Of a DNA stretch of 29,081 nucleotides, positions 20,326 to 29,081 are shown piece after piece (positions within the stretch are counted from its first letter, which is position 1; each line of letters opens with the position of its first letter). The DNA comes from Chara braunii. Taxonomy: Eukaryota; Streptophyta; Charophyceae; Charales; Characeae. The DNA is taken from contig BFEA01000288.1 in NCBI GenBank assembly GCA_003427395.1, positions 1,429,916 to 1,458,996 on the forward strand, in the 5' to 3' direction. Position numbers and translations under genes: made by a program. A model generated the notes under the pieces. It did not search any database. It worked only from the letters and a program-made list of their open reading frames with translations, and was not told where the DNA came from.

Positions 20326-22419
20326 TGGAGGGCCCAATCCGAAAGTGAAAAGACAGATTTTTGTGGAAGCCGCTGTTCTGGAAAATTATAATGAGAGGGC
20401 GAAATGGCAAGGTTGTCGGGGTTATGTGCATCTCTTGCTAAATGAAGCATTGGTGGAGGGGTGCTGAATGAAGTGTTCGTTAATGGAAGCAATTTAGGGC
20501 CTGGTCCGAGATTGAAACGACATATCGTTATGGAAGCAATGGTTCTGAAAATTTATAATGAGAGGGTATGATCTATTGGTTCCGAGTTCTGCAGTCGAAC
20601 CACCGATCGGTAATGTGTCTATCAAGAGAAGAGAAGGTTGAGGTTGCGAAAAAATTACTCGGGTTGATGTGAGGGGTGGCGATGTTGTCGGGGTTTTGTG
20701 CATCGCTGAATCGGAACTGAAGAATTTCATGTGTGTAATCGAGTGTTGAATTCGACAACGCTTGTAAGCCTGTACAAAGCTCAACCGTAGAAGCTCAAGA
20801 AGCCACTGCATGCTAATCTTAAGGATCCCTAAGGTCAACCGGCAATTGACAATAGTCGACATGGCAGAAAGCGGGAGTATAGAGCGTGTTGCGGTTATGG
20901 TACAAAAGGTCGAGCATATATGTGTGATAAGCAAAGCTCTGAGAGCGTGGCGCCGAGTCGTCGATGAGAAGGTGATTCAAGACGCGCACGTTCCCTAGCG
21001 TGATTGTAAGCTTATGAAGTTGCTGAGGGGGTCCTTTAAAGGTGGAGGAGGGATCTTCACGATTCTTTGTGCGAGCCCGGCAACAAGCCAAATCAATGAA
21101 ACGATAGGTACATTGACATGTGGCGCCAAACTCAAACGGATAATTAAGCCAGTGCTTCTTGAAAAGACCAAAGGTGGTGAGGCTGCAAAAGAACTGGAGA
21201 CGTTGTGTGCTTGCATAGACAAGAACGGTTCTCACTTCGAGATGATGAAAGTGAGCTGGGAGAGACTAGATAGTGAAAAGGATGCACAAATACGCGAGTT
21301 GAAGAGAAAAAAGTGTGTACTGTGGAGGTGGGAGACAAACGGGTGCAGTAGTTAAAGACGATCCGAGATAGCTGCGAGAGGGCACTGTTGACCAAGATTC
21401 ATGACTTGGAGGAGGCACTTACTTTAGAAAGGGGAAAAAATGTGCTCCTGCGGGCTAAGGATACTCCTAGTATTCTGAGAGGTGTAGAGGAAGTTACCGA
21501 GGATGGTCCGGAGACTCATGTTGATGCCCTTGTTGGGGCCAGCAGTTCGTAAATTGCAGGTGATTCGACAGAGGTGGAAAATACCCAGAAGAGAAAATCT
21601 CTTCAGTGTTGGAGGAGATGCAAGTAACAGAACCGTCAATGGACTGTCTATTGATCACATGTTTTGCTGAGGAAGGATCCCTTCGGTGCGAGATGAGATG
21701 CGAGTTGTGGAGCAGTTGGGTGGACTCAGTACCACATGTGGTCCCGGACTTGGCCGCATGTCCACGGGTCCCGACAGATAATGAATTACTAGTATAAGCA
21801 ACATGAGTAGTAGCAGGTAGTACAATGGTTATGAAGATTGCAGGTTTTCAAAGAAATGTAGTATCCTCTATAGGTATGAAAACATAGTCCACCATAACGA
21901 GTGTGGAATTGTCAGCTCACACAATAGACATGCTCGTCCAATCTACTTCAACATAGTCCACCGTAACGTGTGTGAAATTGTCAGCTCACATGATAGACAC
22001 GCTCATCGAATCTACTGCAACAGGTGTGACAACACAATCTTAGGGCAAGTATAGAGAAATGTCATTTGCCAACAATCATGCAGATATGACATCATCAACA
22101 CATATGCAAATGTCTATGTTTTTTAAAGCGGAAGTTGCGTTTTCTCTAATGCAGTGGACACATCAATGTATTACAATGGTCTGTAGGATGGAGACGAAGT
22201 CCATTTGGAAATCGATGAGCAAGATGTTTATTATGAGCCGTGTCGAACCAATTATTATTCAGACAAGAAAAGGAAAGAAGTTGCGTTTCCGAATGGGAAG
22301 GAAGCCAATATCGAGGAAAATGAACAATACGTGCTCTCATTTCGAGGCGGCATTCCAAGGAGGGAAGGGGGCATTGCATTATTGCAAATGTTGAGAATGT
22401 CGAGAAAAAGGTACAGCAA
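20326..22419 (+). pseudogene. U4: fourth array unit
   Basis: The 167-bp block at 20326-20492 is followed by a motor copy in which two bases are lost inside 'NERVYDLL' (near 20567). 'ESELKNF' replaces PGSEPKNL, a derived state shared with U5. Stops: TAA 20765-20767, TAG 20996-20998, and TAA 21550-21552 (the other units have TAG at this site). Switch II reads 'VDMAESGS', so Gly of DxAGSE is lost. 'KPVLLEKTKGG' resembles U2. The tail carries a private 69-bp tandem duplication (21881-22018) and a private deletion near 22262 that removes most of the 'VLTPITKV...DCLVKNEDE' segment. Confidence 0.88.
21881..22018 (+). repeat. 69-bp tandem duplication inside U4
   Basis: Two adjacent copies (21881-21949 and 21950-22018) begin AACATAGTCCACC. 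They differ at several sites, so the duplication is not recent. The other units have one copy. Confidence 0.93.
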
Positions 22420-24558
22420 TGGAGGACCCAATCCGAGAGTGAAAACAAATATATTTATGGAAGCCACGGTTCTTGAAAATTACAATGAGAGGGCGAAATG
22501 GCAAGGATGTCGGGGTTTTGTGTATCTCTTGCTAAACGAAGCGTTGGTGAAGAGGAACTGAGTGAAGTGCTCGTTAATGGAAGCAATGAAGGGCCCAGTC
22601 CGAGATTGAAAAAACTGATCGTTATGGAAGCGATGATTCTGAAAATTTATAATTAGAGTTTATATGATCTGTTGGCTCTGAGTTCTGCAGCCGAACCGAC
22701 GATCGGTAACACGTCTATCAAGGAAATGGAAGGTCGAGGATGCGAGAAAATTACTCGGGTTGAAGTGAGGGGTGGCGAGGTTGTCGGGATCTTGTACATC
22801 CCTGAATCGGAGCTAAAGAATTTCATGTGTGCAATCGAGTGTGGAATTCGACAACGCTTGTAAGCCTGTACAAAGCTCAACCGTAGAAGCTCAAGAAGCC
22901 ACTGCATGCTGATTTTGAGGATCCTTAAGGTCAACCGACAGTTGATAATAGTCGACATGGCAAGAAGCGAGAGTACAGAGCGAGCTGCGGTTACCGTATA
23001 AAAGGTCGAGCATACATGCGTGATAAACAAAGCTCTGAGTGCGTGGCGCCAAGTCGTGGATTCGAAGGTGATTCGAGAGGCGCACGTTCCCTAGCGTGAC
23101 AGTAAGCTTACAAAGTTGCTGAGGGGATCCTTTAAAGGTGGAGGAGGGATCTTCATGATTCTTTGTGCGAGCCCGGCAACAAGCCAGATCCATGAAACGA
23201 TAGGTACATTGACATGTGGCGCCAAGCTCAAGCGGATAATTACGCCGGTGCTTCTTGAAAGGGCCAAAGGTGGTGAGGCTGCAAAAAAAGTGGAGATGTT
23301 GTGTGCTTGCATAAAGAAGAACGGTTCTGACTAGGAGATGATGAAAGTAAGCTGGGATAAACAAGATAGTGAAAATGATGCACAAATACGCGAGTTGAAG
23401 AGAAAAATTTGTGTACTGCGGAGGTGGGAGACAAATGGGTGCAGCAGTTAAAGACGATCGGAAATGGATGTGAGAGTGCACTGTTGACCAAGGTTTGTGA
23501 TTTGGAGGAGGCACTTACTTTAGAAAGGGGAAAAAATGCGCTCCTCCGGGCTGAGGATGCTCCTAGTATTTCGAGAGGTGTAGAGGAAGTTATCGAGGAT
23601 GGTCCTCAGACTCATATTGATGCCCTCGTTGGGGCCAGCAGTTCGTAGACTGCAGGTCATTCGATAGGGGTGGGGAATACCCCAGAAGAGAAGATCTCTT
23701 CAGTGTTGGAGGAGGTGCAAGTAACAAAACCGTTGACGGACTGTCCATTGACCACATGTTCCGCTGAGGGAGGATCCCTTTAGTACAAGATGATATGCGA
23801 GTTGTGGAGTCGTTGGTGGACTCTGTACCACCTGTGGTCCCGGACTTGGCCGCGTATCCACGGGTCCCGATAGATAATGAATTATTAGTATAAGCAACAG
23901 TAGTAGCAGCAGGGAGCACAAGATGTTATGAAGATTACAGGTTTTCAAAGAAGTCTAGTATCCTCTATAAGAACGAAAACATAGTCCATATTACGAATGT
24001 GGAATTGTCAGCTCAGACGATAGACATGCTCGTCCAATCTACTGCAAAAGGTGTGACAACACAATCTTAGGGTAAGCGTAGAAAAATGTCGTTTGCCAAC
24101 AATGATGCAGATATGGCATCATCAACACATATGCAAATGTCTGTGTTTCTTAAAGCGGAAGTGACATTTTTTCAGAAGCAGTGGATACGTCATTGCATTA
24201 CAATGGTCTGTAGGATGGAGACGAAGTCCATCTGAAAATCGATCAACAAAAGGTCTATTATTAGTCGTGTCAAACCAATTATTATCCAGTTTTAACACCC
24301 ATCACGAAAGTGAGCGGGACGATGATAATTTGAATTCGGTATCTCATCAATGTGGTGATCAAACCCTTCCTGCCAACATAGATTATCTTGGAAGAATGAG
24401 AATGAGGCGAGGAAATAAGATGCGTTTCTGAATGGGAAGGAAGCCAATGTCTAGGAAAAGGAACAACATGTGCTCTCATTTTGACGCGATGTTCCAAGGA
24501 GGGAGAAGGGTGTTTCATTATTGCAAATGTTGAGAATGTCGAGGAAAAGGTACAGCAA
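22420..24558 (+). pseudogene. U5: fifth array unit
   Basis: The 167-bp block at 22420-22586 is followed by a motor copy reading 'IYN(stop)SLYDLLALSS', then 'PESELKNFMCAIECG' (shared with U4). Stops: TAA 22861-22863, TAG 23092-23094, TAG 23646-23648. Switch II reads 'VDMARSES', with Arg for Gly. 'MILCASPATSQIHETIGTLTCG' is well kept. A private stop ends the helical frame at 'KKNGSD'. In the tail, the 43-base deletion seen in U2 recurs near 24318, followed by further frame damage. The antisense strand happens to be open for 207 codons here (22891-23514), which I treat as a shadow. Confidence 0.88.
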
Positions 24559-26660
24559 TAGAGGGCCCAATCCGAGATTTAAAAGATAGTTCTTTGTGGA
24601 AACCACGGTTCTTGAAAAATATAATGAGAGGGCGAAAGGGTAAGGTTGTCAGGGTCTTGTGCATCTCTTGCTAAACGAAGCGTTGGTGGAGGGGTACTGA
24701 GTGAAGTGTTTGCTATTGGAAGCAATGAAGGGCCCGGTCTGAGATTGAAATGGCTGGTCGTTATGGAAGCGATGGTTCTGAAAATTTATAATGAAAGGGT
24801 ATATGATCTGTTGGCCCCGAGTTCTGCAGTCGAACCTACGATCAATAACGCGTCTATCAAGGGAAGGGAAGGTCGAGGATGCGAGAAAATTACCCGGGTT
24901 GAAGTGAGGGGTGGCGAGGTTGTCGGGGTCTTGTGCATCCCTGGATCGGAGCCAAAGAATTTGATATATGAAATCGAGTGTGGAATTTGACAACGTTTGT
25001 AAGTTTGTACAAAGCTCAACCGTAGAAGCTCAAGAAGCCACTGCATGTGATCTTGAGGATCCCTAAGGTCAACGGACAGTTGACAATAGCCGACATGGCA
25101 GAAAGCGAGAGTACAGAGCGTGTTGCGGTTACCGTAGAAAACGTCGAGCAGACATGTGTGATAAACAAAGCTCTGAGAGCGTAGCACCGAGTCGTGGACT
25201 TGAAGGTGATTCGATACTCGCACGTTCCCTAGCGTGATAGTAAACTTACAAAGTTGCTGAGGAGATCTTTTTAAGGTGGAGGAGGGATCTTCATGATTCT
25301 TTGTGCGAGCCCGGCAGCAAGCCAAATCCATGAAACGATAGGTACACTGACATGTGGCGCCAAGCTCAAGTGGATAATTAAGTCGGTGCTTCTTGAAAGT
25401 GCCAAAGGTGGTGAGGCTGCAAAAGAAGTGGAGACGTTGTGTGCTTGCATAGAGAAGAACGGTTCTCACTTGGAGATGGTGAAAGTGAGCCGGGAGCGAC
25501 TAGATAGTGAAAAGGATGCACAAATACGCGATTTGAAGAGAAAAATTTGTGTACTGCGCAGGTGGGAGACAAACGGGTGAAGCAGTTAAAGACAATCCGA
25601 GATGGTTAAGAGAGAGCCCTGTTGACCAAGGTATGTGACTTGGAGGAGACACTTACTTTAGAAAGGGGAAAAAATGCGCTCCTCCGGGCTGAGGATGCTC
25701 CTAGTATTTTGAAAGGTGTAGAGGAAGTTACCGAGGATGGTCCGCAGACTCCTGTTGATGCCCTCGTTGGGGTCAGCAGTTCGTAGACCGCAGGCGATTC
25801 GACAGAGGTGGAGAATACCCTAGAAGAGAAGATCTCTTTAGTGTTGGAGGAGGTGCAAGTAACAGAATCGTCAGCGGACTGTCTATTGACCAAATGTTCC
25901 GCTGAGGGAGGATCCCTTCAGTGCGAGATGAGATGCGAGCTATGAAGCTGTTGGTGGACTCAGTACCACATGTGGTCCCGGACTTGGCCGTGTGTCCATG
26001 GGTCCCGACAGATAATGAATTACTAGTATAAGCTATAGCAGTAGTAGCAGGCAACACGAGAGGTTATGAAGATTGCAGGTTTTCAAAGAAATCTAGTATC
26101 CTCTATAGGTACCAAAACGTAGTCCACCGTAACGAGTGTGGATATGTCAGCTGTCATGATAGACATGCTCGTCCAATCTACTGCAACAGGTGTAACAACA
26201 CAGTCGTAGGGCAAGCGTAGAGAAATATCATTTGCCAACAATGATGCAGATATGGCATCATCAACACATATGCAAATGTCTATGTTTTTTAAAGCGGGAG
26301 TGACATTTTTTCTAAAGCAGTGGACACGTCAATTCATTACAATGGTCTGTAGGATGGAGACGAAGTCCATCTGGAAATCGATCAGCAAGAGGTGTATTAT
26401 GAGCCGTGTCGAACCAATTATTATCCAATTTTGACACCCATCACGAAAGTGAGCGAGGAGTTTGAAGATGCGGAATTTGCTTTAAGGATTGCACAACAGG
26501 ACGATGATAATTTGGATTCGGTATCTAATCAATGCTTGATCAGACCCTTCCTGCCAACATAGATTGTCTTGTGAAGAATGAGGACGAGAAGAGTTAAAAA
26601 GTGGCATTTCTGAATGGGAAGGAAGCCAATGTTGAGGAAAAAGAACAACACGTGCTCTCT
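24559..26660 (+). pseudogene. U6: sixth array unit
   Basis: The 167-bp block at 24559-24725 is followed by 'LKIYNERVYDLLAPSS' and 'VLCIPGSEPKNLIYEIECG', closest to U3. Stops: TAA 25000-25002, TAG 25230-25232, TAG 25784-25786. Switch II reads 'ADMAESES'. 'KSVLLESAKGGEAAKEVETL' shares the derived LLES with U3, which lies three units (about 6.4 kb) upstream. The tail 'KVSEEFEDAEFALRIAQQDDD' is intact at the site of the 43-base deletion. The unit ends abruptly at about 26660 in a junction that repeats the CGGTATCTAAT...GCTTGATC sequence of 26518-26541. Confidence 0.88.
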
Positions 26661-27850
26661 AAATCGGTATCTAATTAATGCTTGATCTGGTCTTTCGCTG
26701 AAGGGTGGGTCCCTTCAATGAGAGATGAGATGTTAGTTGTAGAGCCGTTGGTGGACTCAGTACCACATGTGATCCCGTACATGGCTGCGTGTTCGCGGGT
26801 CTTGGCAAATAATGAATTGTTACTACAAGCAACACCAGTAGCAGCCGCAATAAGAGAGGTTTGAGAGATGAGATGCGAGTTGTGGAGCCGTTGGTGGACT
26901 CAGTACCACACGTGATCCCGTACTTGGTTGCATGTTCGCGGGTCTTGGCAAATAATGAATTGTTACTACAAGCAACACTTGTAGCAGCCGCAATAAGAGA
27001 GGTTATGAAGATTGAAGGTTTTCAAGATGGACATGCTCGTGCAATCTATTGCAACAGGTGTAACAGCAGAATCTGAGCGCAAGGGTACAAAAATGTCATC
27101 TGCCAGCAATGATGCAGACATGACCTCGTCAACACATATGCAAATGTCTGTGTTTTCTAAAGCAGATGTGGCGTCTTCCCTAAAGCAGTGGACATATCAA
27201 TTAATTACAATGGTCTGCAGGATGGAGACGAAGTCCATTTGGAAATCGATCAGCAGGAGGTCTATTATGAGCCATGTCGAACCAATTATTATTCAGTTTT
27301 GTCACCCATTACGAAAGTGACAGAGGATTTTGAATATGCGGAATCCCCCTTAAGGATTGCATAGAGAAACGATGATGATTTGGATTCGGTGTCTAATCAA
27401 TGCGGTCATCAGACCCTTCCTGCCAATACAGACTGTCTTGTGAAGAATAAGGAGGAAAAGAGGGAAGAAGTTCGTTTCCCAATGGGAAGGAGGCCATTGT
27501 GGCAGATGTTGAGAATGTCGAGGAAAATTCACAGCATGTGCTATCATTTTGAGGCGGCGTCTTAAGGAGGGAAGGGGACTTGCAAGCGTTTAAGTCCGAC
27601 CAAGTTCCATTGATCAACGAGCTGGTCAGTTTGAAGTCCAGAAGGGTCAGTCGTGGAGGAGTTAAATTAGAAGATGGCGACTAGTTGAACTCCCGAACTG
27701 CGGCTGGTGGGACTTTGAAGAGACCGGACTTCAGCAACATATGTTTGCCTATTGCTTTGTACGAAGGTATGAAGTTCTCTCCCATTGCATACTATCTTAC
27801 TTCGCTTTCGTTTTCAAGCATGTTGAACAAAAACCAACAGTTGCGGAGTT
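26661..27850 (+). pseudogene. U7: terminal array fragment carrying the C-terminal tail
   Basis: A tail-only fragment without motor. It opens with a duplicated segment reading 'RDEMRVVEPLVDSVPHVIPY...NELLLQATLVAAAIREV', in which CAA is kept where U1-U6 have TAA. It then continues 'VTAESERKGTKMSSASNDADM', keeping GAG where U1-U6 have TAG. The tail reads 'DSVSNQCGHQTLPANTDCLVKN', then across frameshifts 'VENVEENSQHVLSF', 'SDQVPLINELVSLKSRRVSRG' and finally 'SSMLNKNQQLRS' with TAG at about 27848-27850, matching the end of M2. U7 and M2 therefore mark the real C-terminus of the source protein, which U1-U6 lack. Private defects include TAG and TGA stops and several frame breaks. Confidence 0.87.
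26721..27006 (+). repeat. 143-bp tandem duplication in U7
   Basis: Two adjacent copies (26721-26863 and 26864-27006) begin AGAGATGAGATG. Both are open in the same frame and differ at a handful of sites. Confidence 0.93.
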
Positions 27851-28020
27851 AGTCACATTCAACAGAGCTCGTCCCGTGTAGCGGGCCTATTCGACTATTT
27901 GTCTATTCGGCCTGTGGGACCAGGGTGTGGCTTGATCCCACAGGCTGTGTGTCGTTTTAATCCAGTCCAGTCTTGCCCACTACCATTGTTGGTACCAGGC
28001 CAGTCCAGTCCAGTCCAGTT
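27851..28020. repeat. Post-stop segment, 10-bp hairpin and CCAGT pentamer repeats
   Basis: 27851-27880 resembles the post-stop sequence of M2. 27910-27919 pairs perfectly with 27936-27945 across a 16-base loop. Tandem CCAGT units lie at 27962-27971 and 28000-28019. Confidence 0.8.
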
Positions 28021-28524
28021 AGTCCGCTTAGCTGAAATTTTTTTTTTTTATCATTCTATATTTTGCACACCTTGGAGTACGTCTATGTTGAGTCCGCGTC
28101 GAAGTTGTGCTGTCTCTTCCAGCTCCATCCCCATCTCCTCCTCCCTCAACCCTTCGTCGCCATCCCGGCGGGTCCGGGACACTGGTATCATAGCAAGCGT
28201 TTCTCCCTGCTTCCCTCCCCCGCCCACCCCCTCCATCACTTACCACGTAGCTTGAGCAAAACGCATGCCACTCCCAATGACACTAGTGCACATTTTGCTT
28301 CATAATTCTTGCATCCGGTGTCCAATTATTGTGATTTTTGATTTTTTAGAAAGCTCTCAACAAGCCACTTTTAACGAGCAATAGATTGTGAAATTTGGTG
28401 CGCTAGTTTTTAGAGCTACGATCATTTAAAGATCGCAATTCTTTTTTTTGAGGCTCCATAATCGCGCGCACTCGTTTTTCAACGAACGCTATTACTACAG
28501 ACCACGGCTGATGCTGCGCCATAT

Positions 28525-28561
28525 CTCGTTGGAAGCACCTTTCGAAAAACTTTCCAACGAG
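28525..28561. repeat. 10-bp inverted repeat
   Basis: CTCGTTGGAA (28525-28534) pairs perfectly with TTCCAACGAG (28552-28561) across a 17-base loop. Confidence 0.85.
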
Positions 28562-28857
28562 TCCTCTTTTGCTAAATTACGCCCAGCAGATGAAAAACTA
28601 TTATCAAAAGAGTGTTTCCCCTTCCCTTGTCTCTCTCCTCCTTTTCCCCTTGGGCCTCTTCAAGAGTGTTATGTGGCAATGTGTAAAGACGCCCCCCCGG
28701 CTAGGGGGCTGCTCTACAGCAGATATGATCCATCTTATCAGATTCATCCACTGCAATTCTTCTGCAGCAGTTTAAATACCCCTCGAGATAGGGGGCTGCA
28801 CTATAAGCGGAGTATTCGTTTGGGAGATCAAGATCACTCGTAAACCATGTATTTGCC

Positions 28858-28882
28858 AGATCTTATCAGTCTGATAAGATCT
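28858..28882. repeat. 25-base perfect palindrome (12 + 1 + 12)
   Basis: AGATCTTATCAG, one T, then its exact reverse complement. A TCTTATCAGAT relative occurs at 28733-28743. No promoter or terminator context is visible. Confidence 0.93.
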
Positions 28883-29081
28883 TCAGGTCTTGTCGGCAGT
28901 TTTTGCACCAGTTGAAGATCCCCTTCTTCCAAGAGATTGATTTGATTGTTCTTGGTCACCTAAGAGTTTGGTATTACTTACCCCTACCCCCTCTCTCTCT
29001 CCCCCTTCCACCATCTAATCATTTTTTATAACTCTACCACTACTCTCTCATCCTACCTCACTCTTTTTTCCTCTTTTTTTT

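Larger units (their letters stand above)
28021..29081. other. Intergenic stretch, no gene seen
   Basis: An open frame at 28448-28843 (131 codons) has no recognisable domain and no supporting signal. A near-repeat of TAGGGGGCTGC occurs at about 28702 and 28783. The last 100 bases are pyrimidine-rich. Confidence 0.5.

Noticed and set aside
22891-23514. Long antisense open frames across the array (up to 227 codons)
   Set aside because: They are complements of the kinesin-derived units and recur in every copy. The kinesin motifs are on the plus strand, and the antisense products match no family I know.
14880-25232. Reassigned stop codons (TAG or TAA read as an amino acid)
   Set aside because: M2 and U7 end their frames with TAG at the same place. 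Stops in the array sit at positions that are different amino acids in M2 and U7 (Tyr, Gln, Glu), and frameshifts are also present. Pseudogene decay is simpler.
14149-26660. CRISPR or other short-spacer repeat array
   Set aside because: The repeat unit is about 2.1 kb of gene-derived sequence with no short repeats separated by unique spacers, and the context is eukaryotic.
28448-28843. 131-codon open frame near the right end
   Set aside because: No recognisable domain, no promoter or splice evidence, and an overlapping frame is also open.

Overview
The window is eukaryotic nuclear DNA, most likely from a plant or other streptophyte. Two things suggest this: a Ty3/gypsy chromovirus remnant, and kinesin-derived sequence whose motor fragments resemble the phragmoplast-type KIN-10A (PAKRP2) family. 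The lineage is inference from motif memory only. I find no intact protein-coding gene. The window is mostly relics, repeats and featureless intergenic DNA.

Layout. 1-655: CT microsatellite and the probable 3' LTR of a retroelement. 655-2990, minus strand: decayed Ty3/gypsy pol (reverse transcriptase, RNase H, integrase, then a chromodomain in a shifted frame), followed by a purine-rich tract and an LTR-like start. 3000-9860: non-coding DNA with two tRNA-like (SINE-like) elements and several short tandem or inverted repeats. 9860-12500, minus strand: two kinesin pseudogene copies, M2 (10501-12500, the best preserved, interrupted by a 391-base N gap inside GC-rich minisatellite DNA) and M1 (C-terminal part only). 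12717-14148: a spacer whose second part is strongly purine-rich on the plus strand. 14149-27850, plus strand: a head-to-tail array of six kinesin-derived units (U1-U6, about 2.1 kb each) closed by a C-terminal fragment (U7). 27886-29081: non-coding DNA with hairpins and pentamer repeats.

The main discovery is the array. It is a satellite-like amplification of a kinesin-like sequence, and all six units share the same disabling changes: a TAG in the 'VPYxDSKLT' motif, a stop after 'SSS', a stop in the 'NELL' segment, a stop before 'GKRREM', and a roughly 13-base deletion in the coiled coil. The flanking copies M2, and U7 where it overlaps, keep the coding state at these sites. The sequence was therefore probably already a pseudogene when it was amplified, and the stops can be used as phylogenetic markers to order the duplications. 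The minus-strand copies and the plus-strand array diverge from a common spacer, forming a large inverted repeat that could yield double-stranded RNA if transcribed through.
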